Source: Planococcus lenghuensis
GTDB lineage: Bacteria; Bacillota; Bacilli; Bacillales_A; Planococcaceae
Length of the DNA: 64,000 bases
Reading direction: 5' to 3'
NCBI RefSeq assembly: GCF_001999905.1
Contig: NZ_CP019640.1
Coordinates: 2,460,001-2,524,000, forward strand
Shown: in pieces, positions 25,232 through 33,809 of the stretch
Numbering within the stretch: position 1 is the first letter of the stretch
Layout of the letters: every line of letters begins with the position of its first letter
Translations under genes and position numbers: made by a program
The notes under the pieces: model-generated
Seen by the model: only the letters and a program-made list of their open reading frames with translations
The model's database searches: none
What the model was told of the DNA's origin: nothing

Positions 25232-25343
25232 AGTAGACGGCGACTCCTGCGGAAATCAGCACAAGCTGAAGACCCCGGCCTGAGCGCAGCGAGGGAAGCG
25301 GCAGAGGCCGGGCTTGCGGAAAGCGTCCGGCTGGAGCGATTTC
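25232..25343. repeat. Bacillaceae-type GC-rich intergenic repeat (degenerate)
   Basis: The stretch runs GACGGCGACTCCTGCGG ... CTGAAGACCCCGG ... GAGCGCAGCGAGG ... GCGGAAAGCGTCCGGCTGGAGCG. The order cGACTCCTGCGG / AGACCCCG / GCGnAGCGAGG / GGAAAGCGTCCGnCnGnAGCG is that of a dispersed intergenic repeat I know from many Bacillaceae genomes. The two end segments are partly complementary, so the transcript can fold. A minus-strand open frame over it (25119-25379) has no ribosome site and is not a gene. Nothing else is seen from 25344 to 25472. Confidence 0.6.
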
Positions 25344-25472
25344 TTCAGAGCCGAAATAGCCAGTAGTAAAAAAGATCAAGGAGGCATCCCTTGGTATAGC
25401 TGAGGTTGACGCAATCTCGGCTGTTCCCGCGAATAATCCAGGAGATTAAAAAATACATTTCCCTGTCTTCAC

Positions 25473-25500
25473 AAAAAAAGCCTGCCCATGGGCAGACTTT
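25473..25500 (-). terminator. Intrinsic terminator after prfC
   Basis: On the minus strand AGTCTGCCC / AT / GGGCAGGCT (one G-U) followed by seven T, adjoining the prfC stop codon. Confidence 0.88.
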
Positions 25501-25501
25501 T

Positions 25502-27070
25502 TTAAAGTAAACTATAAAGTTTTATATCCGGATTCTTATCCTGGAACCAGCGGGTGGCAAACTCATTCTCAAACAGGAACACGAGATTATCATGCCGGTC
25601 TTTTACCAGCATCGACCGCGGTCCGGACATGGATTCTTTTACATCCTGTTCATTTTCAATCCAGCGGGCCACTTTTGTCCCGACCGGCTCCATCCGGACT
25701 TCAACATTGTACTCATTTTTCATCCGGTGCTCGAACACTTCAAATTGCAGCTGTCCGACAGCCCCCAGAATCACTTCTTCCAAATGGAGTGTTTTGTAAT
25801 ATTGAATGGCGCCTTCCTGCACAAGCTGCAAGATCCCTTTGTGGAAGTGCTTTGACTTCATGACGTTTTTTGCAGTCACTTTCATGAACAATTCCGGAGT
25901 GAATTGCGGAAGTGCTTCGTATTGAAGCTTCTTACCGACCGTTACTGTATCTCCGATCTGGTAATTTCCGACATCGTACAATCCGATTATATCGCCTGCG
26001 ACCGCTTCCGCTACTGTTTCCCGGTCATCTGCCAGGAATTGTGTGGATTGGGCAACTTTGAAAGACTTCCCCGTCCGGGCAAGGGTTACATTCATGCCAC
26101 GCTCGAATTTACCGGTGACAATGCGCAGGAAAGCGATCCGGTCCCGATGCGCCGGATTCATGTTGGCCTGGATTTTAAAGACAAATCCGGAAAACGGCTC
26201 TTCCACCGGATTCACCACTTCTTCGTCCTGTGTCACCCGGCCCTGAGGCGGCGGTGCGAACTGCAGGTATGTCTCCAGGAATGTCTCCACACCGAAATTC
26301 GCCAAGGCACTGCCGAAAAACACAGGTGTCAATTCACCATTCGCGATCCGTTCAGCCGAGAAATCATTCCCTGCCTCGTTCAGCAATTCAATGTCTTCGA
26401 GGGCCTGTTCATAATAGGAAGTTTCTTTCATCGGATGGTCCCCGATCAGCTGACCGTCTTCGTCCAATTCCATGAAACGGCCTGTTTCTGAACGAAATGG
26501 TTCAACGCGGTTATTATACCGGTCATAGATGCCGAGGAATTCTTTCCCCATGCCGATCGGCCAATTCATCGCATAGGATTCAATCCCCAATACTTCCTCC
26601 AGCTCTTCCATTAGTTCAAGCGGTTCTTTGCCTTGTCGGTCCATTTTATTGATGAATGTAAAGATGGGGATGCCACGCATCCGGCAAACCTTAAATAATT
26701 TGATGGTCTGCGCTTCAATCCCTTTTGCTACATCGATAATCATGACAGCCGAATCGACCGCCATCAATGTCCGGTAAGTGTCTTCACTGAAATCCTGGTG
26801 GCCGGGCGTGTCCAGAATGTTCACCCGTTTGCCGTCGTAATCGAACTGCATGACAGAAGATGTAACTGAAATCCCCCGCTGCTTCTCGATATCCATCCAG
26901 TCAGACGTTGCAAATTTGCCGGTTTTTTTCGCTTTGACTGTTCCTGCATCCCGGATTGCACCGCCGAACAGCAGCAATTTCTCCGTGAGCGTGGTTTTCC
27001 CTGCATCCGGGTGGGAAATAATTGCAAACGTTCTTCTTCTATCTATTTCTTGCTTTAGTTGTTGTGACAT
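25502..27070 (-). CDS. prfC: Peptide chain release factor 3
   Basis: A 522-residue translational GTPase. Motifs: G1 [15 protein letters not shown] (about residue 17), G2 with [10 protein letters not shown]3 [14 protein letters not shown] (about 87), G4 [12 protein letters not shown] (about 140), then the EF-Tu-like domain 2 and the RF3 C-terminal domain (from about 400; [19 protein letters not shown]). RF3 recycles RF1/RF2 from terminating ribosomes. The final residues IKLYSL are typical. The ATG has AAGGAGA about ten bases upstream. murE lies just upstream on the same strand, the arrangement also found in staphylococci, so the two may be one operon. Confidence 0.97.
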   Translation of the reverse strand: MSQQLKQEIDRRRTFAIISHPDAGKTTLTEKLLLFGGAIRDAGTVKAKKTGKFATSDWMDIEKQRGISVTSSVMQFDYDGKRVNILDTPGHQDFSEDTYRTLMAVDSAVMIIDVAKGIEAQTIKLFKVCRMRGIPIFTFINKMDRQGKEPLELMEELEEVLGIESYAMNWPIGMGKEFLGIYDRYNNRVEPFRSETGRFMELDEDGQLIGDHPMKETSYYEQALEDIELLNEAGNDFSAERIANGELTPVFFGSALANFGVETFLETYLQFAPPPQGRVTQDEEVVNPVEEPFSGFVFKIQANMNPAHRDRIAFLRIVTGKFERGMNVTLARTGKSFKVAQSTQFLADDRETVAEAVAGDIIGLYDVGNYQIGDTVTVGKKLQYEALPQFTPELFMKVTAKNVMKSKHFHKGILQLVQEGAIQYYKTLHLEEVILGAVGQLQFEVFEHRMKNEYNVEVRMEPVGTKVARWIENEQDVKESMSGPRSMLVKDRHDNLVFLFENEFATRWFQDKNPDIKLYSLL

Positions 27071-27176
27071 ATTGTCTTGCTCTCCTTTTTTCTGCCTACC
27101 TCATCTTAGTGTGGCCATCTGAAAATCGTCAAGCTAAAACGCCGCATTGCCCATTTCCGGCAAGCAGCGCTTCAGC

Positions 27177-28637
27177 TCAGCAGAATTTTTTCTTTGCTTC
27201 TTCAATCGCGATCTCTTTATCACTGTGCGGCTGTTTCTCGTTTCCGACGATCTGATAATCTTCATGTCCTTTTCCGGCCAAAACGATAATGTCACCTGGC
27301 TCTGCCTGCTGAACGGCAAACCGGACAGCTTCCTCCCGATCGCCGACGCAGGCATAATTTTCATGGACCATGCCTGCGGCCAAACCGGAAAGGATACTAT
27401 CATATGCTTCAAACCGGGGATCATCTGTCGTCAGCACCACAAAATCAGCTACTGATGCTTTTTCAGCCATGACCGGCCGTTTTGTCAAATCCCGATTCCC
27501 TCCCGTGCCGACCAGGAAAATAATCCGCTTTTCCTTAAATTGGCTTACGGAATGCAAGGTCTTCTCAATGGCATCCGGTGTATGGGCATAGTCAATGAAA
27601 ATCGAAACCGGCGCTTCATGCTCCACTTTTTCTAGCCGGCCATTAACCGGCGGAATTAAGGCAAGCGCAGCCGCCAGCTCCTCCATCCGGTATCCTTCTG
27701 CATAAAGGGCAGCCAATGCCGCCAAGGCGTTGGAGACGTTAAAATGACCAAGGAGTCCCATGGACACCATCTGTTCTCCCTCAGGATATTCCAACCGGAA
27801 AGAAGTGCCTGAAGGTGTCATTTTAATATCACGGGCCATAAATTGAGCCGGCACTGCAATGCCGTACGTATAGACCGGATACGGCGTCATCTCTGCATAC
27901 CGCTTCGACCATGGGTCATCCGCGTTCAGGACCACTTGCTTTTTTTCCTGCAGGTTCTGCCCAAGCTGAGCAAACAGCAGACCTTTTGCCTGTCCGTAGG
28001 CTTCCATGGTGCCGTGGAAGTCCAAGTGATCATGTGTAAGATTTGTGAATATCGCTGTATCAAACTCCACACCGGCAAGCCGGCCTAATATTAATCCGTG
28101 TGATGAAACTTCCATCGTCATGTGATTGCAGCCATGATCCGCTGCTTGTCGGATCATCCGCTGGGTCGTCAGTGAATCGCTTGTTGTATTGGCTGACTGG
28201 TGGAGCGTTCCGTCCAGGTTAAAACCGATTGTCCCGCTTAGGGCGGATTTTTCACCCAATTGCATTAAAATGGCATGCACCATGCCTGCTACACTTGTTT
28301 TGCCATTTGTGCCAGTGACACCGATCATTTTCATCGATTTGGATGGATAACCATAAAACTTGGCGGCTATCAGTCCCATGGCCCGCACAGTATTGTCAGT
28401 CAGGACGACAGCAGCTTTCCGGACGTTAACGGGCTTGGACGCAATGATCACTGCCGCTCCTTTATCTTCCGCAGCTTCTGCAAAATCATGCCCATCCACT
28501 GTATAGCCTTCAATGCAAACAAACAGCGAGCCTGGCTGCACGTCGCGCGAATCCATTGTAATATGTTCAATGCTGGCCGGCAGCCCCCCGGACAGAAGCC
28601 GGTGCGGCAACCCCATCAATAATTCATTAGTTTTCAT
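27177..28637 (-). CDS. murE: UDP-MurNAc-tripeptide synthetase MurE
   Basis: A 486-residue Mur ligase adding the third residue of the peptidoglycan stem peptide in the cytoplasm. The N-terminal UDP-binding domain has TMDSRDVQPGSLFVCIEGYT; the ATP loop is GVTGTNGKTSVAGMVH (about residue 105); EVSSHGLILGRL and NLTHDHLDFHGTMEAYG carry the carbamylated-Lys/metal region; the C-terminal domain has GTGGNRDLTKRP. The GYTVD, SSHGL and DFHGTMEAYG segments and the prfC neighbour resemble the staphylococcal MurE, which adds L-Lys. The selectivity loop is TTDDPRFE and the later loop GKGHEDYQ, closer to meso-diaminopimelate ligases (DNPR, GKGHE), so the amino-acid substrate is open. Confidence 0.93.
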   Translation of the reverse strand: MKTNELLMGLPHRLLSGGLPASIEHITMDSRDVQPGSLFVCIEGYTVDGHDFAEAAEDKGAAVIIASKPVNVRKAAVVLTDNTVRAMGLIAAKFYGYPSKSMKMIGVTGTNGKTSVAGMVHAILMQLGEKSALSGTIGFNLDGTLHQSANTTSDSLTTQRMIRQAADHGCNHMTMEVSSHGLILGRLAGVEFDTAIFTNLTHDHLDFHGTMEAYGQAKGLLFAQLGQNLQEKKQVVLNADDPWSKRYAEMTPYPVYTYGIAVPAQFMARDIKMTPSGTSFRLEYPEGEQMVSMGLLGHFNVSNALAALAALYAEGYRMEELAAALALIPPVNGRLEKVEHEAPVSIFIDYAHTPDAIEKTLHSVSQFKEKRIIFLVGTGGNRDLTKRPVMAEKASVADFVVLTTDDPRFEAYDSILSGLAAGMVHENYACVGDREEAVRFAVQQAEPGDIIVLAGKGHEDYQIVGNEKQPHSDKEIAIEEAKKKFC

Positions 28638-28671
28638 TACTTATTCCTCCTAAAAAAAGCGGCAGACATAG

Positions 28672-28739
28672 AAAAAAGCCGGATACTCATTTCCGCCCAT
28701 CAGCGGCTTTCACCGTCGTGTTTCTCCTTTCCTATCATA
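28672..28739 (-). promoter_or_regulatory. murE promoter and leader with terminator-like hairpin
   Basis: On the minus strand an extended -10 (TGGTATGAT; TATGAT at 28739-28734) is followed within the leader by AAGCCG..GAT / loop / ATC-CGGCTT (28709-28676) and six T, all upstream of the AGGAGG site of murE. No gene lies upstream on this strand whose end it could serve, so it may be an attenuator of murE. A terminator left from a lost gene is the alternative. Confidence 0.5.
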
Positions 28740-28751
28740 CCAAAATACACT

Positions 28752-28780
28752 TTGTTCCGACACTCCCATCTTTATATAGT
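28752..28780 (+). promoter_or_regulatory. Likely promoter of the PAS histidine kinase gene
   Basis: TTGTTC (28752-28757), 17-base spacer, TATAGT (28775-28780), ending 32 bases before the start codon. The -35 is weak and the -10 is good. Confidence 0.5.
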
Positions 28781-28812
28781 AGAATGGGATAAAATGATTC
28801 CTGAGGTGCTGT

Positions 28813-30384
28813 ATGAATCAGACGATTACAATGTATAAATGGAACCGGCTGCTCTTGCCCTGTTTCTGGCTGTTCCTTGGTTTATATGCGGGTTTCAGTC
28901 TTCTGACGCCACTTTCATTCTCGCTGCCGGCGATGCTGATCGGAATTGCCACCGGTCTCTTTCTTCTCGTACTGCTGCGTTTCCGTATAAACGAACGAAT
29001 TCTTCAGCATGTGTTGCTTTTATCCATGAACCTTTATATTTTTTTAGCTGTCTGGGATTCCACATACCCAACCGCCTATACGTTTCTGATTCTTCCGCTT
29101 CTGGCAGCTTCTTTTTATGTGGATGCTGTCCCCGTACTCGTTCTTATGGCAATCACGCTTCCTGAACTGGTGCTGGCTGCGCTGTTCGCCCCGGTCCATA
29201 TCACGCTGGCAGTTTATCCTGTGCTCGGGCCGTCTGTTCTGCTGCTGATCACTGCTATCGTCATCCTTGTACTTGTGCACTCTGTTTATTCCGGTAAATT
29301 CTGGCGGGCTATGGAAAACAAAAACCGCTCAATGGAGCAGGCGCTTCTTTCCAGAGAAGGTTATCTGCAGCTGTTTTTCGGCAATGCACAAGACGCGATT
29401 GCCGTCTTTGATCTGAACGACCGGGTAATCGATATTAATCCTGCCTTTGAAGAACTGTACGGCTGGACCCGGGAAGAAGCCATTGGCCGAAAACTCCCTA
29501 TCGTTCCGCCTGAACACCGAGAAGAGGCAAATGACCGGCTCCGGAATCTGTTTAAGGGACAAAGCTACTCTCTCCTTGAAACCACAGATATGCGCCGGGA
29601 TGGCTCTTATTTCGATGCGGAAGTGACCTTGTCATCCATCCGGGATGAAAATGGAAAAGTGATTGCCACTTCCGTTATTTCCAGGGATATCTCTTACCGA
29701 AAAGAGACTGAGAAATTAATCGTCCAATCTGAAAAACTGAAATTGGCAGGCGAAATGGCAGCAGGGGTAGCACATGAAATCCGCAACCCGATGACGGTCA
29801 TCTCGGGATTTGTTCAGATGATGCATCATGACACAGGCCATCCTTATCAGCCCTACACCAAACTGATTCTGTCGGAGATTGAACGGATTAATCTGATCAT
29901 CGGTGAATTTCTTATCCTGGCCAAACCCCAGGCAGTACAATTCAGCAAAGTCAGCCTCCGTCAGACACTGGAAGAAATACTTCTGCTGTACGGACCGGAG
30001 TTCAATATGCAGGGGGTTATTTTCCGGGAGACATGGGAGACTGAAGATTTTGCTGTACGCGGTGAAAAAAATCAGCTGAAACAAGTGTTCATCAACCTGA
30101 TCCGCAATGCCATTGAAGCGCTTGGAAATGAAGGGAAGATTTCGCTCCATGCAGAAAAAGCGGCGGACCGCACAGTGATCATCCGTTTAAAGGATAATGG
30201 TTCCGGCATTCCACCAGAGGTGCTCACCAAAATATTCGAACCATTTTATACGACAAAGTCAACCGGCACAGGACTGGGGCTGATCATTTCACAACGGATC
30301 ATCCAGGATCATGGCGGTTCGCTCAGTGTTCTCAGTGAACAAGGGAAAGGAACGGAAGTGGTTGTTCAGCTTCCGCTGATTTAA
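28813..30384 (+). CDS. PAS-domain membrane sensor histidine kinase (Kin family-like)
   Basis: A 523-residue kinase. Residues 1-165 hold about six membrane helices with short loops; a PAS domain spans about 185-305 (NAQDAIAVFDLNDRVIDIN, NPAFEELYGWTREEAIG) with a PAC segment (VISRDISYRKETE); then HisKA with the phospho-accepting His in GVAHEIRNPMTVISGF (about residue 323) and HATPase with the N box NLIRNAIEAL, DNGSGIPPEVL, and GTGLGLIISQRI. The catalytic half resembles the B. subtilis sporulation kinases KinA-KinE. No response regulator gene is adjacent, which fits phosphorelay kinases. GAGGTG lies four to five bases before the ATG. Confidence 0.9.
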   Translation: MNQTITMYKWNRLLLPCFWLFLGLYAGFSLLTPLSFSLPAMLIGIATGLFLLVLLRFRINERILQHVLLLSMNLYIFLAVWDSTYPTAYTFLILPLLAASFYVDAVPVLVLMAITLPELVLAALFAPVHITLAVYPVLGPSVLLLITAIVILVLVHSVYSGKFWRAMENKNRSMEQALLSREGYLQLFFGNAQDAIAVFDLNDRVIDINPAFEELYGWTREEAIGRKLPIVPPEHREEANDRLRNLFKGQSYSLLETTDMRRDGSYFDAEVTLSSIRDENGKVIATSVISRDISYRKETEKLIVQSEKLKLAGEMAAGVAHEIRNPMTVISGFVQMMHHDTGHPYQPYTKLILSEIERINLIIGEFLILAKPQAVQFSKVSLRQTLEEILLLYGPEFNMQGVIFRETWETEDFAVRGEKNQLKQVFINLIRNAIEALGNEGKISLHAEKAADRTVIIRLKDNGSGIPPEVLTKIFEPFYTTKSTGTGLGLIISQRIIQDHGGSLSVLSEQGKGTEVVVQLPLI

Positions 30385-30387
30385 AGC

Positions 30388-30427
30388 AAAACCGGCTCTT
30401 CCATTCAAGAGGAAGGGCCGGTTTTCT
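30388..30427. terminator. Bidirectional intrinsic terminator
   Basis: AAAACCGGC-TCTTCC / ATTCAAGA / GGAAG-GGCCGGTTTT, with T-runs on both strands, between the convergent kinase and aldehyde dehydrogenase genes. Confidence 0.85.
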
Positions 30428-30429
30428 CG

Positions 30430-31817
30430 TTACCGCAGAACGGTCCGCACTAATTTCACTTTCTTGCCATAAGGCGGGAACAACAGGTTTACCGGCAATT
30501 TCGTCGATTTTTTCATGATCGATTTAGTGTGCGTGAATGCTTCAAAGCTTGTGTAGCCATGATAGGCACTGAGCCCTGATGATCCGACACCGCCGAATGG
30601 CAGGTGAACATTTCCGACGTGTGAGACCGTATCGTTGATGCAGCCGCCGCCAAACGGCAACTGATCCAGAAAGAATTGCTGTGCACGCTCGGTTTCAGAA
30701 AAGAAGTAAGCAGCAAGCGGTTTGGGCAATTTCCGGATTTTCGATAGCAGGGTCGGCAAATCCTGGTAAGTGAGCACCGGCAGGATGGGACCGAATATTT
30801 CATCTTCCATCGCGGGACTGTCCCATGAAATATTGTTCAGTATAACCGGTTCGATATAGCGCTGTGATCGGTCCGTTCTGCCGCCGTATGCGATATGATT
30901 TGTCTCTCTGTCGATGATATCCGTCAGCCGGTCAAAATGCAGCACATTCACAATGCGCCCATAATCCGGACTGTCAATCGCGTTTTTACCGTAAAAAGTC
31001 TTAATCGCATCTTTCATCTTCTCAATCAGCTCATCTTTTACGGATTCATGAACGCAGACATAATCGGGAGCCACACATGTCTGGCCGGTATTCATCAGCT
31101 TGCCCCAGATGATGCGTCTGGCTGCGGTATCGAGATTCGCAGTGTGATCGACAATTGCCGGGCTCTTGCCCCGAGTTCAAGCGTCAGCGGTGTCAGCCGC
31201 TCTGCAGCCGCCTTCATGACGATTTTGCCGACTTGGACGCTCCCGGTAAAGAAAATATAATCGAATGGCGCGTGGATGAGCGCCGTCACTTCATCCTTTG
31301 CTCCTTCGACAACCCGGATATAGTAAGGCGGGAATGCATCTTCAATGACTTTACGGATCGCCTTTGCCACATTCGGTGTTGTTTCAGAAGGTTTTACAAT
31401 AGCGCAATTGCCGCCGGCGATTGCACCAAGCAGAGGTTCAATGACCAGTTGGAAAGGATAATTGAATGGACCGATTACCAGGACAGATCCGTACGGCTCC
31501 CGGATAATAAAGCTCTTTGCCGGCTGCAGATGCAGAGGTGTTTTTGCCTCTTCCGGCTCCATCCACTCTTCCACATGCTTTTCCATGTACCCGATGGAAT
31601 TGAGCACAAAGCCCACTTCAGTCGCGTATGCTTCAAACTCACCTTTACCCAAATCCCGCATCAGAGCTTCCGTAATCTGTTTTTCGTTCACCTGAATCGA
31701 CTGCTTCAATTTTCTGAACTGCTGTTTCCTGAATTCTGCCGGTCGGGTGGTACCCGTGTAAAAGAAATCATGCTGTTCCTCAATCATCCGTGCGACTGTT
31801 TCATCTGTTACTTGCAT
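30430..31817 (-). pseudogene. Aldehyde dehydrogenase (class 3 type) with a one-base frameshift
   Basis: The N-terminal part (31817 to about 31170) carries the cofactor region SVLVIGPFNYPFQL, KPSETTP and FFTGSVQVGKIV, ending at LTLELG. At 31168-31172 one base is missing from a C run (minus strand GG-GGCAAGAGC); after it the correct reading GKSPAIVDHTANLDTAARR continues in the next frame into NTGQTCVAPDY (catalytic Cys), EIFGPILPVL and LPFGGVGSSG. Restoring one base gives an intact protein of about 460 residues, like YwdH-type dehydrogenases for fatty or aromatic aldehydes. Without it the N-terminal product stops at 31095, before the Cys. A sequencing error in the homopolymer is possible. Confidence 0.88.
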
Positions 31818-31881
31818 TCCGATTCCTCCTTTGCTTCTTTATAATTGTAGCTTGAATCATCTGACATTACAAAATCCGGCT

Positions 31882-31908
31882 GTTTAAAGTCCAGTCCCTT
31901 CCGGGTAT
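31882..31908 (+). promoter_or_regulatory. Sigma-B-type promoter upstream of the 47-aa gene
   Basis: GTTTAA (31882-31887), 15-base spacer, GGGTAT (31903-31908): both hexamers match the general-stress sigma-B consensus exactly. The start codon is 36 bases further on, behind AAGGAGG. Confidence 0.72.
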
Positions 31909-31944
31909 AGAGAAATAACCAGCTATTACAAGGAGGAATTCAAC

Positions 31945-32088
31945 ATGAATCACACAGAAAACTGGTGGGAAACAATTTTTGCGGGAACACTTGAAGTCGG
32001 TCTTAACAAAGAACGCCTTGAGGACATTGATGAAGAATCATTTTTATATTATGACGCAGATAGCCTGATGCAGGAGCAGCAGCTGTAA
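31945..32088 (+). CDS. Small acidic protein (47 aa), probably stress-induced
   Basis: ATG at 31945 with AAGGAGG (31930-31936) eight bases upstream. The product begins MNHTENWWETIFAG and continues TLEVGLNKERLEDIDEES, ending LMQEQQL; it is acidic, has two adjacent Trp near the N-terminus and no signal peptide or membrane helix. I do not recognise a family. A perfect sigma-B-type promoter upstream and a terminator downstream frame it as a single-gene unit, which supports it being real despite its length. A general-stress role is inferred from the promoter only. Confidence 0.72.
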   Translation: MNHTENWWETIFAGTLEVGLNKERLEDIDEESFLYYDADSLMQEQQL

Positions 32089-32127
32089 ATGCAGAACCCA
32101 CTGGCACTGATCTACCTTGTTACATAG

Positions 32128-32168
32128 AAACGCCTTTTCCGTTACAATTAACCGGAGAAGGCGTTTTA
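32128..32168 (+). terminator. Intrinsic terminator after the 47-aa gene
   Basis: AAACGCCTTTTCCG / TTACAATTAAC / CGGAGAAGGCGTTT pairs over 14 bases with one mismatch or G-U, ending in TTTTAAT. Confidence 0.78.
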
Positions 32169-32227
32169 ATATGCAGGGCTTTTTCATGTCCTGCATCCAT
32201 AGTGAATAACCGAAAACAGGTGATCCA

Positions 32228-32929
32228 ATGAAAACCATTAATAGCTTGCTGTTCAGTCTGCTCTTCCTGCTTGCCGGCTGCAATGCAGCAGAACCGGCTG
32301 ACAGTCTGGGCCGGATGCCAGCAGAACTGCTGTCTGTTATCGATGGCGATACGATCAAAGTGCTTTATGAAGGCCGGGAAGAGACCATCCGGTACTTATT
32401 GGTCGATACACCGGAAACCAATCATCCGGAATTGGGCCAGCAGCCGCTTGGACCGGAAGCAACCGGAAAAAACAAGGATATTCTGAAGGCAGCAGAAATT
32501 GAAATCGAATTTGACGAAGGCAGGCAGTACGATGACTATGGCCGCCTGCTCGCTTATGTGTATACGGATGGCGTAAGTGTCCAGGAGCAATTACTGGAAG
32601 CTGGACTGGCCCGGGTCGGCTATGTATTCCCTCCAAATACCCAGTATATCGAAGAATTCGAACAAGCCGAGGATATCGCGCAGGAAATGGGAATTGGAAT
32701 TTGGGAAACTGCGGGTTATGTAACGGACCGCGGGTTCAATTCAGAAGTGTTTGAACAGACAGGTTCAGGAACAGACAGCACCTGCAGGATTAAAGGCAAC
32801 ATCAATCGAAAAGGCGAGAAAATCTACCACCTCCCCGGAGCCTTGAATTACGAACAAACGAAACCGGAGGAATGGTTCTGTTCTGTCGAAAAAGCAGAAA
32901 GTGCCGGATTCCGGACATCCCCAAATTAA
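32228..32929 (+). CDS. Thermonuclease-family (SNase-like) lipoprotein
   Basis: A 233-residue secreted nuclease. The signal peptide ends in the lipobox LLAGC (Cys 18). The SNase domain spans about residues 32-155: VIDGDTIKVLYEG (metal-binding Asp), IRYLLVDTPETNHPE (catalytic Arg and Asp), YDDYGRLLAYVY and LLEAGLARVGYV. The C-terminal module (about 185-233; CRIKGNI, GEKIYHLPGALNYEQTKPEE, WFCSVEKAESAGFR) is a small two-Cys domain often joined to such nucleases. It probably cuts extracellular or cell-surface DNA/RNA with Ca2+. The next gene follows 18 bases later and may be cotranscribed. Confidence 0.9.
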   Translation: MKTINSLLFSLLFLLAGCNAAEPADSLGRMPAELLSVIDGDTIKVLYEGREETIRYLLVDTPETNHPELGQQPLGPEATGKNKDILKAAEIEIEFDEGRQYDDYGRLLAYVYTDGVSVQEQLLEAGLARVGYVFPPNTQYIEEFEQAEDIAQEMGIGIWETAGYVTDRGFNSEVFEQTGSGTDSTCRIKGNINRKGEKIYHLPGALNYEQTKPEEWFCSVEKAESAGFRTSPN

Positions 32930-32947
32930 AGAAGTGGAGGAGAAATG

Positions 32948-33466
32948 ATGCAAGCACTAGTACTCAGGTTCGATTATAAATCCTCTGCCTTTATGGAAAA
33001 TCTGCAAAAGCAGGCGGTCAATGCCGCTGGGATGTCCGGGCCGCCGCTTCCGCCGCATTTGTCGCTTCTGACGTTGCAGCACGCGGATTCCGCAAGCTTA
33101 AAACGCGTGGCCGAAGACAAAGCCCTGCATCTGAATAACACGTTCCTCTCATTCAGCTCCATCGGTTTTTTTAAGCAAAATGGAAGATTCTTTCTGTCAC
33201 CGGCCGCTTCCAAAGCGTTGATGGATGCGCATTTTAAGATCCAATCAACCGCCCGCGGATACCAAGGCCACCTCCATGAGCATGAACCAGAAGAGTGGAC
33301 GCCCCATGTACCGATCATTACTGGCATCTTACCTCCATTCCAAGGACCGATGTTCGCCCGACTGTCGATGGAATTTGAGCCTTTTAAAGCTAAAGCTGCC
33401 GCCATTGAATGTTGGACGTTGACCGGTGATCATATCGAGACGGATTGGAGTCTGTTCCTGGATTGA
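32948..33466 (+). CDS. 2H phosphoesterase / 2'-5' RNA ligase-like protein
   Basis: A 172-residue protein with the two His motifs of 2H phosphoesterases: PPHLSLLTL (HxS, about residue 37) and WTPHVPIIT (HxP/HxV, about residue 119). No other domain is seen. Family members act on cyclic nucleotides or RNA ends; the substrate here is unknown. The second ATG of an ATG-ATG pair (32948) is preferred because GGAGG is seven bases upstream; 32945 is possible. It is a different gene from the YjcG-type 2H protein at 42.1 kb. Confidence 0.8.
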   Translation: MQALVLRFDYKSSAFMENLQKQAVNAAGMSGPPLPPHLSLLTLQHADSASLKRVAEDKALHLNNTFLSFSSIGFFKQNGRFFLSPAASKALMDAHFKIQSTARGYQGHLHEHEPEEWTPHVPIITGILPPFQGPMFARLSMEFEPFKAKAAAIECWTLTGDHIETDWSLFLD

Positions 33467-33513
33467 TCGCTGCAGAATGGATAAAGAAACCGGATGTTAA
33501 TATAAAGTCTTTG

Positions 33514-33543
33514 TTGACTTTTATCCGAAATAGGTTATATAAT
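33514..33543 (+). promoter_or_regulatory. Promoter of tRNA-Val
   Basis: TTGACT (33514-33519), 18-base spacer, TATAAT (33538-33543), about 20 bases before the mature tRNA 5' end. Confidence 0.78.
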
Positions 33544-33563
33544 AAATCTTGTCTTAACGAAAC

Positions 33564-33636
33564 GATTCCTTAGCTCAGCTGGGAGAGCGCTACCTTGACA
33601 GGGTAGAGGTCGCTGGTTCGAACCCAGTAGGAATCA
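33564..33636 (+). tRNA. tRNA-Val (anticodon GAC)
   Basis: A 73-base cloverleaf: acceptor GATTCCT/AGGAATC with discriminator A, D arm GCTC/GAGC, anticodon stem CTACC/GGTAG around loop TTGACAG (anticodon GAC, reading GUC/GUU), and T arm with TTCGAAC. The CCA end is not encoded (TAT follows), so a CCA-adding enzyme is needed. It is a lone tRNA with its own promoter and terminator. Confidence 0.95.
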
Positions 33637-33648
33637 TATGATCATGCG

Positions 33649-33692
33649 AAAGAGCCTTGCAGAAGTATTCTCTGCAAGGCTCTTTCTATTAT
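33649..33692 (+). terminator. Terminator after tRNA-Val
   Basis: AAAGAGCCTTGCAGA / AGTATTC / TCTGCAAGGCTCTTT is a perfect 15-pair stem followed by CTATTATTT. Confidence 0.85.
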
Positions 33693-33809
33693 TTCCGGCC
33701 TGCTGTTTTTCCGCCATTGTGTTTGAATACAGTCTGATGGGGCATATTAACTATACAAGCCGGTTAGCCGGCAACTGAAAAGGTAACTTGCAGACTAAGG
33801 GTGTGTGCC

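Noticed and set aside
25119-25379. Minus-strand open frame of 86 codons
   Set aside because: It lies over the GC-rich dispersed repeat, has no ribosome site, and its composition follows the repeat rather than any protein.
25904-26491. Plus-strand open frame of 195 codons antisense to prfC
   Set aside because: It is the mirror of a highly conserved gene, has no ribosome site and no protein-like features.
28687-28713. Eight-codon leader peptide (MKAADGRK) before murE
   Set aside because: Its ribosome site would overlap the predicted transcription start, so the message probably lacks it; kept only as a remark.
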